From DASXRU01 sp033856235 (GTDB taxonomy: Bacteria; Acidobacteriota; Blastocatellia; Pyrinomonadales; Pyrinomonadaceae), in assembly GCA_033856235.1 (NCBI GenBank), contig JAWVFI010000032.1:38691-102690 (forward strand): DNA of 64,000 nt. The letters run 5' to 3'. This document shows positions 17,264 to 25,304 of this stretch, in pieces. Numbering within the stretch: position 1 is the first letter of the stretch; each line of letters starts with the position of its first letter. The notes below the pieces were generated by a model. That model saw only the letters and a program-made list of their open reading frames with translations, did no database searches and was not told where the DNA came from. The position numbers and the translations under genes are program-made.

Positions 17264-17292
17264 ACCATAACGCTCACGCCGTATAGTGTCAA
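17264..17292 (-). promoter_or_regulatory. Sigma-70-type promoter of the kds block
   Basis: On the minus strand TTGACA (17292-17287), a 17-base spacer, and TATGGT (17269-17264). The -35 box is perfect and the -10 box matches four of six. The predicted start point falls about 0-3 bases from the kdsB GTG. The MITE-like element begins about 10-15 bases upstream of the -35 box. Confidence 0.6.
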
Positions 17293-17307
17293 TGAGAACA
17301 CGTGCTG

Positions 17308-17497
17308 CGTGGTGGGTGAGTTTGAAATCTCCTTAGCACCTGACTTCAGTCAGGTGTTTATGGACGAACCTTGATGCTTAACCGTTTCAACGGTTTCTCC
17401 CATGTAAACCGTTAAAACGGTTCGCGGGATCACCTCTCACCCAGATCACCGCACTGAAGTGCGGTGCTAATGAGATTTTCAAAACTGACTCACTACG
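17308..17497. mobile_element. MITE-like element with four internal hairpins
   Basis: About 190 bases bounded by imperfect terminal inverted repeats of about 33-35 bases (left 17308-17340, right 17463-17497; four substitutions and two single-base gaps; inner end TTAGCACC / GGTGCTAA). Inside are hairpins at 17337-17356 (stem CACCTGA, centre CTTCAG), 17380-17395 (AACCGTT-TC-AACGGTT), 17407-17422 (AACCGTT-AA-AACGGTT) and 17447-17466 (stem CACCGCA, centre CTGAAG). No protein is encoded. It resembles a non-autonomous element or a REPIN-like structure. It fills most of the space between the kds promoter and the insertion sequence. Confidence 0.7.
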
Positions 17498-17512
17498 CCG
17501 TGCTCTTTTCTT

Positions 17513-17525
17513 CGCAAACTAAAGT
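17513..17525 (+). repeat. Left half of target hairpin with 8-bp target duplication
   Basis: ACTAAAGT at 17518-17525 is repeated directly at 19544-19551, flanking the insertion sequence. Removing the element and one copy restores CGCAAACT-AA-AGTTTGCG, a perfect 8-bp stem with a 2-base loop. Confidence 0.9.
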
Positions 17526-17537
17526 GGCAATTATCCC

Positions 17538-17566
17538 TTGACTGAATAAGTAAAGTAGTGTAGCAT
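17538..17566 (+). promoter_or_regulatory. Transposase promoter overlapping the left IS end
   Basis: TTGACT (17538-17543), a 17-base spacer and TAGCAT (17561-17566). The -35 box lies inside the terminal repeat, where bound transposase could repress it. The predicted start point is about 2-4 bases before the ATG at 17576, so the message would be almost leaderless. Confidence 0.5.
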
Positions 17567-17575
17567 GGTTTCACT

Positions 17576-18523
17576 ATGCCACCTGTAGACAGAAAACAAC
17601 CCAAAAGAGCCAAGTCTTCTGAGTCCAAGTATTCGCTCATGGAGTTCATGAAGGAATTCCCTGACGATGACGCCTGCCTCAACTTTTTGTGGCGCAACCG
17701 CTACTCCGAAGATGGTACGCACGCGACCTGCCCAAAGTGCAAAACGGAGCGCGAATTCAAACGCTACGAGCACTCGCAGCAGCGTCAGGCTTGGACGTGT
17801 CAGGCTTGCGGAAAGCATCTGGCACCGACCGCTGGAACCATCTTTCATAAGTCGTCCACGTCCCTGCATCTCTGGTTCTACGCGATGTACCTCATGGCAA
17901 GCACTCGTTGCGGAATTTCCGCGAAGCAGTTGGAGCGCGAACTTGGCGTCACGTACAAAACGGCGTGGCGCATCGCGCATGAGATTCGTCACAACCTCAT
18001 GGCCGAAGATGTAGAAGCGTTTGATAATTCTGCGCCAATCGAAATTGACGAAGCCTACATTGGCGGCAAGCGACGTGGCCGCAAAGGAAGCGTAGCAGGG
18101 CGTCCCGGCGTTGACTCGCACTACCAGCCCGTTTTCGGAATGGTTCAGCGGGGCGGCAAGGTCGTCGTCAGGACGGTTGATAACGCGCAACGCGACACAC
18201 TGTTGCCACACGTTTTTGAACGCATCCTGCCTTCGTGCACGATCTACACCGACACGTGGAAAGCCTACGATCAACTTGGCAAGGCTGGATACAAGCACGA
18301 GCGGGTCAATCACACGGAGAAGGTTTACGTGAGCGGGGATTGCCACACGAACACCATTGAGGGCTTCTGGTCGCTCACAAAGCGCGGGATAGGTGGCGTG
18401 TATCATTCGGTGTCCAAAAAGCATTTGCAGGACTATCTAAGCGAGTATGCGTGGCGCTACAACCGCCGCAATGACAAAGCCTCGCACTTTGAAACCCTAC
18501 TTCTTAGGGCTTCGCGTCCCTGA
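17576..18523 (+). CDS. IS1595-family transposase
   Basis: The 315-aa product catalyses cut-and-paste or copy-out transposition of the surrounding element. An N-terminal zinc ribbon shows CPKC (about 50-53) and CQAC (about 74-77). A helix-turn-helix-like segment follows (GISAKQLERELGVTYKTAWR), then the DDE-type domain with its first Asp in EIDEAYIGGKRRGRKG, its second in IYTDTWKAY, and the NTIEGFWS segment (about 257-264) that carries the final acidic residue region. This layout is that of the IS1595/ISXO2-like group. The frame is intact, so the element could be active. The 3' end overlaps the antisense ORF at 18497-18628 by 27 bases. Confidence 0.95.
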   Translation: MPPVDRKQPKRAKSSESKYSLMEFMKEFPDDDACLNFLWRNRYSEDGTHATCPKCKTEREFKRYEHSQQRQAWTCQACGKHLAPTAGTIFHKSSTSLHLWFYAMYLMASTRCGISAKQLERELGVTYKTAWRIAHEIRHNLMAEDVEAFDNSAPIEIDEAYIGGKRRGRKGSVAGRPGVDSHYQPVFGMVQRGGKVVVRTVDNAQRDTLLPHVFERILPSCTIYTDTWKAYDQLGKAGYKHERVNHTEKVYVSGDCHTNTIEGFWSLTKRGIGGVYHSVSKKHLQDYLSEYAWRYNRRNDKASHFETLLLRASRP

Positions 18524-18628
18524 CTTCTTCTGAGGCGTGGCGGCTTTCTTAAAGACGTTGAGAACGTCGTCACGCTTCGGAATAGGAATTTCGTAGTCCT
18601 TACGGGTCTTTTGAGTTTTCTTTTTCAT
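18497..18628 (-). CDS. Tiny basic antisense ORF in the IS (43 aa)
   Basis: A 43-codon ORF read from an ATG at 18628 to TAG at 18497. The product begins MKKKTQKTRKDYEIPIPKR and continues with DDVLNVFKKAATP and a Lys/Arg-rich end. It is strongly basic, as expected for a small nucleic-acid-binding protein. Its ATG overlaps the ATG of the divergent passenger gene within one CATG, and its 3' end overlaps the transposase gene tail to tail. No clear ribosome site is visible. It could be a real accessory protein of the element, a regulator of the passenger, or chance; comparison with related elements would decide. Confidence 0.45.
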   Translation of the reverse strand: MKKKTQKTRKDYEIPIPKRDDVLNVFKKAATPQKKSGTRSPKK

Positions 18629-19304
18629 GCCTACTTATTCTACCTGCATTTTCTGCAACCGGAACGACTCAAAGCCAAGCCGGGAAGATGTATTGCCACG
18701 ATGGATCGCCCGCGAGTTTCCTGATACGCCGTGGCACGTTAGAAACGTAATCACCGATAAAACCTTTAAGACTCACAAGCACCTTGGCATCATTTCTAAA
18801 AGGCCATGTAGCCGCTGTAACAATGGGTGGATGAGCCAACTTGAATCACAAGCCAAACCAATCCTAGCCCCGCTAATGCATGGGCGAGCATCGTCACTAG
18901 ACCCTGACGACCAGCTTGTGATTGCGCGGTGGCTATTTAAGACCGCGATCATGTTTGACCTCCACTACGAAAAGACGCGGGAGTGTTATTTCACTCCTAA
19001 CGAGTGTCAGAGTGTTATGACCTCCCTTTCCGTCCCGCCCGATACCATGATGTTTCTCGCTCATTATCGGGGTAGCCAAGCCGACATATTGACCCGGGAA
19101 GTAGGATGGGAAGCAAACCCCGAAACCCTACCCGAAGCGTACAGTGACATGCTTGAGTTTGAGGCGTACGCGGCGACCTTTGCTATCAAGCACCTTGCAT
19201 TGCAAATCTTTTCCTTCAGGAGGCCGAAACACTTGGCCGACGAAGTCCTGAGCGTCGAGATCACCAACTGGACGGGGCCGAAATCCGCCTTTGGCCCCCG
19301 GTGA
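18627..19304 (+). CDS. HNH-like zinc-finger passenger protein of the IS
   Basis: A 225-aa product carried inside the insertion sequence. The N-terminus has CIFCNRND (7-14), then REDVLPRWI and later CSRCNNGW (about 61-68). This Cys2...Glu...Cys2...Asn pattern resembles HNH-type nuclease fingers, but the usual central histidine is not obvious, so catalytic activity is uncertain. The rest is helical and unrecognised. The frame stops at 19302 directly after a run of five C. A neighbouring frame continues for about 40 sensible residues (VPYLAWPPPFCLDD...FGERW) to 19426, so one base may have been lost or a -1 shift used. Cargo of IS1595 elements varies; its role here is unknown. Confidence 0.7.
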   Translation: MPTYSTCIFCNRNDSKPSREDVLPRWIAREFPDTPWHVRNVITDKTFKTHKHLGIISKRPCSRCNNGWMSQLESQAKPILAPLMHGRASSLDPDDQLVIARWLFKTAIMFDLHYEKTRECYFTPNECQSVMTSLSVPPDTMMFLAHYRGSQADILTREVGWEANPETLPEAYSDMLEFEAYAATFAIKHLALQIFSFRRPKHLADEVLSVEITNWTGPKSAFGPR

Positions 19305-19426
19305 GCGTTCCGTATCTTGCTTGGCCTCCGCCCTTCTGTCTGGACGACAAGATGTTTGACCTGTTCGGGGAGCGGTGGAACGATATGAGTCTTTTGAAGC
19401 GCGTGCCGCGTGACACGCCCTCTTGA
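19301..19426 (+). pseudogene. Probable out-of-frame C-terminus of the passenger protein
   Basis: Read in the -1 frame relative to the passenger gene, this stretch encodes VSVPYLAWPPPFCLDDKM followed by FDLFGERWNDMSLLKR and a short tail, then TGA. The composition is protein-like, and the junction lies at the CCCCC run 19295-19299. It is either the remnant of a longer passenger protein after a one-base loss, or reached by programmed -1 frameshifting. Confidence 0.5.
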
Positions 19427-19543
19427 TTTTGTTGTTTTCTTTGCCACGGCAAACCTCCGTGGCAAGCACCTTTGACTGTGAATTATCCGGCCTGTCGAGG
19501 CCAAGGATAACATAGAAACTTATTCAGTCATGGGATACTTGCC

Positions 19544-19556
19544 ACTAAAGTTTGCG
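19544..19556 (+). repeat. Right half of target hairpin with target duplication
   Basis: ACTAAAGT at 19544-19551 followed by TTGCG. Second copy of the 8-bp duplication made on insertion of the IS. Confidence 0.9.
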
Positions 19557-19565
19557 TTACAAAGA

Positions 19566-19591
19566 AAGAGGCCGCCAACAGGCGGCCTCTT
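19566..19591 (-). terminator. Rho-independent terminator of the 19622 gene
   Basis: Stem of 10-11 bp (AGAGGCCGCC at 19567-19576 with its complement at 19581-19590), loop AACA, and a T-rich tract on the minus strand. It lies 31 bases beyond the stop codon. The stem sequence resembles that of the terminator at 6681-6711. Confidence 0.88.
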
Positions 19592-19621
19592 GGATAACCA
19601 CTGCAATTCAGCAACGGCTGG

Positions 19622-20392
19622 CTACTGAATGACGAAGACGTCATCGCCCAGAGGCTGATTGACGTTCACCTTCTTCACCTTAAACTCGGCGATGAAGGCG
19701 CCCTGGGGCGTCTCGAATCGTTGGGCCAGCTTGTATGGAACAATTAAGCCCTCGATCTCTTTCATGTTGTCCTGCTCGACAATGAAAATGCCGCCCTGGA
19801 ATGGAACCGTGTATTGCAGCACCCGTCCCGTCAACGCATCGACAAAGAAATCGGTGGCACTGCCGTCCGGACCGGTAATGCGAAACGCGCGCTGCTTCTT
19901 CTTGTCCGGTAGCGCGGTGACGTTGTACCCGGACTGATCAAACCTGGTCAGCAATCCCATTCCGAACTTCGACGGGTTCGGCAAGCTCAAGTTTGGTATG
20001 GAACTGAACGTCTGTTGGCCGTCGAAGACCTGCTTGAACTGCACAATCGGCGATGAGACTTCCAGACGATAGCGATCGCCTGACGCCTGGACCATCACGA
20101 ACTTGCCCGCCACCGGCTGCGAAGAGTTTGGCGCGTACAGGCCCACTTCGCCGATGAGTACCAGACTCTTCAAGTTTTTGAAGTTATCGCCACCCTGTCC
20201 GGCGAGCGCCGCTCGGGCCAAATCTACCGGCGTGCTCGCGGCCGAGATGGCACTGGTAGAACTGGCAGGAGTCGTCGCCGCCGGCTTTTTTTCACCGGGC
20301 TGAGCGGCTTTTTGATCCTGCGCATAAGCAAACACTGTCGCGCTTCCAATCACGCAAAGGGCCAGGCCGAAGCGGAAAATATTCCTGCTCAT
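19622..20392 (-). CDS. Exported LolA-like hypothetical protein
   Basis: A 256-aa exported protein with a signal peptide (1-24, ending AYAQD), a Pro/Ala/Ser-rich linker (about 28-55), and a beta-rich domain from about 58 on. Features such as GDRYRLEVSSP, a QVFDGQQTFSS stretch and a DFFVDALTGRVLQYTV segment recall the LolA/LolB-like half-barrel fold (outer-membrane lipoprotein-sorting-like), but I cannot assign a specific family. AAGGAAG precedes the ATG. It is the last gene of a co-directional set with the TonB receptor at 20426-23650, which is 33 bases upstream, and ends in a strong terminator. It may help handle the receptor's cargo or envelope lipids; this is inference. Confidence 0.8.
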   Translation of the reverse strand: MSRNIFRFGLALCVIGSATVFAYAQDQKAAQPGEKKPAATTPASSTSAISAASTPVDLARAALAGQGGDNFKNLKSLVLIGEVGLYAPNSSQPVAGKFVMVQASGDRYRLEVSSPIVQFKQVFDGQQTFSSIPNLSLPNPSKFGMGLLTRFDQSGYNVTALPDKKKQRAFRITGPDGSATDFFVDALTGRVLQYTVPFQGGIFIVEQDNMKEIEGLIVPYKLAQRFETPQGAFIAEFKVKKVNVNQPLGDDVFVIQ

Positions 20393-20425
20393 TGCTTTCT
20401 TCCTTTCCTGCTAAAACCGTTCTCA

Positions 20426-23400
20426 TTAGAAGGTGAACCGAATCTGCGCGGTCACTTTGCGGTTGCCCGCACCCGCGCCACCGCCACCACCACCGCCGCC
20501 GCCACCGGGGCCGAATCCGCCGAAACCTCCGTTGAGGCCCAGCGATTGACCAAATGTCGTCGAAGACAAGTTGCCGTTGGGAGAATTGAAATTCACATTG
20601 TTCAAAAGGTTCTGGAAGTTCAGCGAGAGCGTCAGGCTATATTTCTTCTCTGCTGAGGCGCCACCGCCGCCCAAGCCCCCCGGTCCTAAGCCCGGGATAC
20701 CACCACCACCGCGTTGGGCCATACCACCCATGCCCGCCATTCCTCCAGGACCACCGGCGCCGCCGCCGCCGCCCCGAGCAGCACCGCCACCACCGCCGCC
20801 GGTTGTTCCGGCACCACGTCGATTGGCGCCCTGACCAGAGCCTGCAGCCGCACTGCCGGCACGATGAACGTCACCGAAAGCCCAGGTGCGACTGACACGC
20901 ATGTTCACGGAAAGGAAACCGGGACCCTGCCCATAGTTTCGCGGAATGATCTGCTCTCCCGGCAGCGGACTCAGATTGAAGTTCCCAAACGACGTACACC
21001 GTATGTTCAAGCCACAAACAGCATTCGCTGCCGCAAAGCTCGGCCGCTCAGTTAACTGTCCATCCAGATTGGAATCCAGTCCGGTGAAGATGTTAAAGGG
21101 AGCACCTGACGACGCGATGACGAACGGGTTGAGCGTAAACTTGCCCCAGGGCACATTGATCGTCCCGTTGATGGTAAAGCGATGACGCACATCGCCAGTG
21201 CCGCGGCCATATTCTCCGGTCAGGTCATATGAGTTCGCGGGAAATCCACCTCCACCATCAGTGTCATTCGAAGTCCGGCTGTACACATAGTTTCCGTTGA
21301 GCGAGATTGCAGGGTTCAACCGGTTGTTGAATCCAATGAAGAACTGGCTCTGGCGGAACCGCCCACTGGACTCAAATTGGTAGATATCACCCAACGCAGG
21401 ATTGGGCCGGACACCAAATTGCGCCGTCGACGTAATGGTGCCCGGCAGCGGCGCGTTGATATCGCGGGCCCGAATGACGTGCTGAATGTTAATTGAGAAC
21501 ACGCCTACAAACATCGTAATCCGATACGGCAGTTGATGTTCGATTTGGGATCCCATTAGGTACAGCGTGGGCGCCTGCAGATCCGGTGATACGCGATAGG
21601 TCAACACGCGCCCGGCAGCTACCAGGGCGCTCACCGGCGGTATCACGGATGAAGGGCTATCAAGAAAAGGATTGGCAACCGGATTCTGGTACACCAGGCA
21701 CGCTGTAGTCGCACTGGCAGGGCAGCCCGGCTGGCCCGGCTGAATCGTCAGGAAGAGTCGCTGTTCCGACAACTGGAAGGTTTGTTGGTTGACGCCATTG
21801 AAACGATTCGCGGTAAGCGTGAAGTTCTCACCAAAGCGATTATAGAAAACACCGACCCCGGCGCGAACCACCGTCTTGGGCGGCTTGGCACTATTGCCCG
21901 CTCCGGGCGACCACGAGACCGCTACCCGAGGTGCGAAATTAAAATCACTGCCAATGTTCGTCTGACCTTCATAGCGCAGTCCGAGGCTCAGGGTAAAATT
22001 GGGTTTTATGCGCCAATCGTCCTGGCCGTAAACGCCAATGTCGGTTTGGCTGACACTGGCTTCGGGATTACCGGCGTTGATATTGAATTGCGAAGCGCCG
22101 CCGCCGAGCGAGTGAATAACCTGACCGCTAAGGCCCAGAGATTGAAACTTTACAGTTCGACGATAGCGTTCGATGCTGGTTACCTGTACCGGAATCGGCT
22201 TCCCACTTCCATCCAGTACCAGGTTGTCGTTCGCATTCAGTAGCGGGACCAGGCCGCCGTTGAACGAATAGCTGCCGCCAAAGCTGCTGGGATTGATGTT
22301 AGTGATGTTCACCCCGCGAATGCGACCGCCAAACTTTATGTTGTGGCTTCCCTTTTGCCACTGGGTAAAGTTCTGCAGTTCCCAACGCTTTTCGTCGTTC
22401 TGCAAATGTCCGACTTGCGAACCGCCGCCAATAAATGCGGAACTGACATTAAGCGTGGGCAGAGTGTTATTGCCAAGACTTTCGTTGTGCTGGCTGACAA
22501 ACTGAAAACGGGTCTCGTTGATTACCGTCGGACTCAGCACCGCCGTCTCAGTCAGTTGTATCTGGTGCTGCGTGAAATTTGAATTGTACGCCCGCTCGGG
22601 AAGTGAAAAGTTACCGACACCGTCGTTCGCTGTAGTCGAATGATTAAAGCTGTAGCGCGCGATCAGCGTGTTCTTGTCGTTCAACGCGTAGTCGAAGCGC
22701 GGACTGAAAGTAATGACCCGGCGGGGCACGACGACGCCCAGGCCAAATGGCACGATGTTTAGGCCGCTATCCAAAATTGTGGCCCGGATCAATTCATTGT
22801 CATTGGTTTCCCGCCGCTCAATATCGAAGAAGAAGGACGCCTTGTTCTTGATGATTGGGCCACTCAGGTTGCCGCCAAACTGGCGCACTTGATATGGCGC
22901 CCGCTTCGGCGAATTTGTGGCAAACGGATTTCGCGAGTTCAGACTTTCATCCTGAAAATTGAAGAAGCCGCTGCCGCGGAATTTGTCGGTTCCGGGCTTG
23001 GTCAAAATGTTGATGCCGCCCGAGGGACGATCGTTCTCGGCTGCAAAAGGGTTTTGATTAATACGAATTTCACGAATGGATTCTTTCGGCGGCATGCGTC
23101 CCCCGCCGAATCCGTCGATCGTAATCGTGCCGCCGTTTGGCCCCATCGAAGGGCCGGCCAGGGCCTGCAGCGCTGCCGCCAGTTCGTCCGGATCGTCAGG
23201 TAACGCATCAAGATCTTTGCCCGTCAGAACCTGCTGATTGGCATTGTTCGTCGGCTCAGTACTAATCGGCTGCTCGGCGGCGACAGTTACCTGCTGCTGT
23301 TCAATTGTTACCTTCAGCGCGAGATTTAGTGACTGCCGCTGTCCGGCAGCGATGTCGATTTCAGCGCCCTCAGTAAGAGCAAAGCCGGTGGCCACTGCGA

Positions 23401-23650
23401 CGACGGTATATTTCCCCGGGGCCAGGTTCGTAAACGAATAGACGCCTTCATTATTTGTGGTTGCGGTTTTCGCCGTGCCGGTAGCGTCCATTAGCGTCAC
23501 CGTAGCGCCGACAATAGAAGCGCCGAATTCATCAGCTACCACACCGCGCAAACTGCCGCGCCCCTGTTGACCGAAACTGACAGCGGCAAACAATGCCAAC
23601 GCCGCCATGACGCATAGACTTCGTAACCAAACATTCGAAATGAGTTTCAT
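20426..23650 (-). CDS. Oar-like TonB-dependent receptor
   Basis: Large outer-membrane protein, 1,074 aa. Signal peptide 1-28 (ends VSFGQQ), a carboxypeptidase-regulatory-like beta-sandwich at about 30-115 (GVVADEFGASIVGATVTL), a plug region at about 140-225 (DALPDDPDELAAAL) and a C-terminal beta-barrel ending in the aromatic strand RKVTAQIRFTF. Near the C-terminus two long Gly-rich stretches (about 925-985 and 1050-1062) interrupt the barrel; they may be extracellular loops. Proteins of this type are abundant in Acidobacteria and related to Myxococcus Oar; the substrate is unknown. The ATG at 23650 is preferred over 23671 because it starts directly before the signal peptide. Confidence 0.93.
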   Translation of the reverse strand: MKLISNVWLRSLCVMAALALFAAVSFGQQGRGSLRGVVADEFGASIVGATVTLMDATGTAKTATTNNEGVYSFTNLAPGKYTVVAVATGFALTEGAEIDIAAGQRQSLNLALKVTIEQQQVTVAAEQPISTEPTNNANQQVLTGKDLDALPDDPDELAAALQALAGPSMGPNGGTITIDGFGGGRMPPKESIREIRINQNPFAAENDRPSGGINILTKPGTDKFRGSGFFNFQDESLNSRNPFATNSPKRAPYQVRQFGGNLSGPIIKNKASFFFDIERRETNDNELIRATILDSGLNIVPFGLGVVVPRRVITFSPRFDYALNDKNTLIARYSFNHSTTANDGVGNFSLPERAYNSNFTQHQIQLTETAVLSPTVINETRFQFVSQHNESLGNNTLPTLNVSSAFIGGGSQVGHLQNDEKRWELQNFTQWQKGSHNIKFGGRIRGVNITNINPSSFGGSYSFNGGLVPLLNANDNLVLDGSGKPIPVQVTSIERYRRTVKFQSLGLSGQVIHSLGGGASQFNINAGNPEASVSQTDIGVYGQDDWRIKPNFTLSLGLRYEGQTNIGSDFNFAPRVAVSWSPGAGNSAKPPKTVVRAGVGVFYNRFGENFTLTANRFNGVNQQTFQLSEQRLFLTIQPGQPGCPASATTACLVYQNPVANPFLDSPSSVIPPVSALVAAGRVLTYRVSPDLQAPTLYLMGSQIEHQLPYRITMFVGVFSINIQHVIRARDINAPLPGTITSTAQFGVRPNPALGDIYQFESSGRFRQSQFFIGFNNRLNPAISLNGNYVYSRTSNDTDGGGGFPANSYDLTGEYGRGTGDVRHRFTINGTINVPWGKFTLNPFVIASSGAPFNIFTGLDSNLDGQLTERPSFAAANAVCGLNIRCTSFGNFNLSPLPGEQIIPRNYGQGPGFLSVNMRVSRTWAFGDVHRAGSAAAGSGQGANRRGAGTTGGGGGGAARGGGGGAGGPGGMAGMGGMAQRGGGGIPGLGPGGLGGGGASAEKKYSLTLSLNFQNLLNNVNFNSPNGNLSSTTFGQSLGLNGGFGGFGPGGGGGGGGGGAGAGNRKVTAQIRFTF

Positions 23651-23766
23651 GATTAATCCCAAACCTAACACTGCAAAATTGAGGGGGCCGAAAAAAATTA
23701 GAATTTCAACTGATGGAAGCTAACCATTCATTAAGCCGGCCGCCATCGTTTCCATCGCGAGCTGGA

Positions 23767-24969
23767 TCACGGTCCGATACCACCGAAGAAGCCGATTCCG
23801 CCTCCGCCGCCTCCACCGCCGCCGCCGCCTCCCGCGCCCGACGGCTGTCCGCCCTGGGGCTGCCGCGCGGCAAGTAAATTGATTAGAGTGTCTGCTCCGG
23901 ACACTAACGTAATGGCTGTCAAACGTCCGGGATCCGCGCCGGTCGTACTGGAAACAATGATTGTGTCTCCGACCTTCAAATCGCTAACCGCGATCGTCGG
24001 CAACTGCTCCAGCATGGCCTGAATGTTCATGCCGCCTCCGCCGCCAGGGCCACGACCAGGACCTCCGGGACCTCCGCCTGACGGTGGTCCACCGGAACCC
24101 GGCGCACCGCCTGCTCCCGGAGGCCGCCCGCCGCCTCCCATCATCATCATTCCGATGTCAGCCGGGAAGCGACGCAGCACAGCATCGTTCTTGATAACCA
24201 CAGTCAAGGGTTGCTTGGTTTGCAGCTCATTGATTTTGACTTCGCCCGTCGCGGGGTCGATGGCCGTAACTACGCCGCCTACCGTGCGAAAAGATCCTGT
24301 CACTACCTTCTCGGCGGTGAAATGAGTTCCATCAGCACTGCGGTCGCCGAGCGCCCGAAGTTGGTCGCCCACTTTCAATTCGGCCAACGAACTTGGTTTT
24401 GCATCGCTGAACTTGATCGAGTCCGGGGCGTAGCGCAGCATCTTGATTTTGTCGGTGACCGGAATGATCACTGGTTGCGGTCCCATCAGCGATCGGAAAG
24501 TAATAGTGATCTCTTTGCTGGTCGGATTGATCGCGCTGATGGCGCCCAAAATGCCTCGCTGTCTCCACTCGGCGCGCTCTTTCTCCTGCTTCCTGGCAAT
24601 GTCCGACTGGCTGACCACAATAATTGTCTGGGCGGGCACGGATTTCCGATCGGCGGCTACATAACCGCGGGCATAAAGGCCGTCGCCAACCGTGATATCG
24701 GCGAGCGTAATCTTCACAGCCTTGGTGCGATCGGTTTCGCCAGGGGGCATGCGATCGTACGTGGTTTTCTCCGTAAGCTTCACGGTCACCAGGGAACCGG
24801 CATCGGTCTTGACCGTCATCACGCCAGCGGGCCCATTAATCTCAGCAACTTTGCCGTAAACCCGGGTCGCCGTGATTGCGGGATCGTTGCCGGCGGCCGG
24901 CGATGTTTGGGCAAATCCCACGAGGCTCATTAGGGCGAGCGTCAACGCGAATATGATTACTTTGGTCAT
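23767..24969 (-). CDS. Exported DUF5666-like repeat protein, Gly-rich
   Basis: A 400-aa exported protein (signal peptide 1-20, ends VGFAQ). Three or four small OB-like modules of DUF5666 type can be seen: VYGKVAEINGPAGVMTVKTD (about 37-56), ILGAISAINPTSKEITI, VGGVVTAIDPATGEVKI and a last one with ISDLKVGD-like spacing. Between modules three and four is a Gly/Pro-rich linker (about 275-315), and the protein ends in a poly-Gly tract. A ribosome site (AGAGAGAA) precedes the ATG. It lies 117 bases upstream of the TonB receptor on the same strand and shares its unusual Gly-rich segments, so they may work together at the cell surface. Confidence 0.8.
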   Translation of the reverse strand: MTKVIIFALTLALMSLVGFAQTSPAAGNDPAITATRVYGKVAEINGPAGVMTVKTDAGSLVTVKLTEKTTYDRMPPGETDRTKAVKITLADITVGDGLYARGYVAADRKSVPAQTIIVVSQSDIARKQEKERAEWRQRGILGAISAINPTSKEITITFRSLMGPQPVIIPVTDKIKMLRYAPDSIKFSDAKPSSLAELKVGDQLRALGDRSADGTHFTAEKVVTGSFRTVGGVVTAIDPATGEVKINELQTKQPLTVVIKNDAVLRRFPADIGMMMMGGGGRPPGAGGAPGSGGPPSGGGPGGPGRGPGGGGGMNIQAMLEQLPTIAVSDLKVGDTIIVSSTTGADPGRLTAITLVSGADTLINLLAARQPQGGQPSGAGGGGGGGGGGGGIGFFGGIGP

Positions 24970-25304
24970 TTCTCTCTATTTCCCTTTTGCTTAATGCGAT
25001 CGGGCAGCGGACGATCTGTTTATTTGTTACGCAGGGGCAGCCTGGAATGTTCACACTAAAGTCACTAAATACAGAGGGTTCCAACCTCGCAGGCTAGATA
25101 GATTCAAAATCAAGCCGCTCGGTTGCAAGCGAGCTCTGCCTTAATCTGATTTAAGAAGAAAGTACGAAGACGATGCCAGAGGCAGTGCTCTAACGCCCCG
25201 CAACGGCAATAGTTCCGCAAACTCGCCCGGTGCGGCATATGGCCACACAGCTCCCCGACACGGAACACGGCTTCATTAGTTAGACGCCGTCGTCGCTGGT
25301 TTCG
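24970..25304. other. Intergenic region, 335 bp, no gene seen
   Basis: Holds the upstream region of the DUF5666-like gene and the space beyond the bactofilin-like gene. A small GCTCG...CGAGC hairpin occurs at about 25111-25128. I see no convincing ORF or RNA gene. Confidence 0.6.

Larger units (their letters stand above)
17526..19543 (+). mobile_element. IS1595-family insertion sequence with passenger gene (2,018 bp)
   Basis: Terminal inverted repeats of 26 bases (17526-17551 and 19518-19543, starting GGCAATTATCCC / GGCAAGTATCCC) differ at two positions. An 8-bp direct duplication ACTAAAGT flanks the element, the size expected for IS1595. It carries a transposase gene, a short antisense ORF and an HNH-like passenger gene that may be frameshifted. 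The near-identical ends and exact duplication point to a recent insertion. It entered a small perfect hairpin next to the MITE-like element, at a site between kdsB and the terminator of the gene at 19622, so no gene was broken. Confidence 0.93.

Noticed and set aside
17531..18424. 297-aa antisense ORF over the transposase gene
   Set aside because: It mirrors the transposase codons, and the sense product is a clear IS1595 transposase.
19064..19513. 149-aa minus-strand ORF over the passenger gene
   Set aside because: Shadow frame; the plus-strand product has zinc-finger cysteines and ordinary composition.
20571..20834. Pro-rich plus-strand ORFs opposite the Gly-rich parts of the TonB receptor and DUF5666-like genes
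   Set aside because: Antisense of Gly codons gives Pro and Ala; they are shadows of the real genes.
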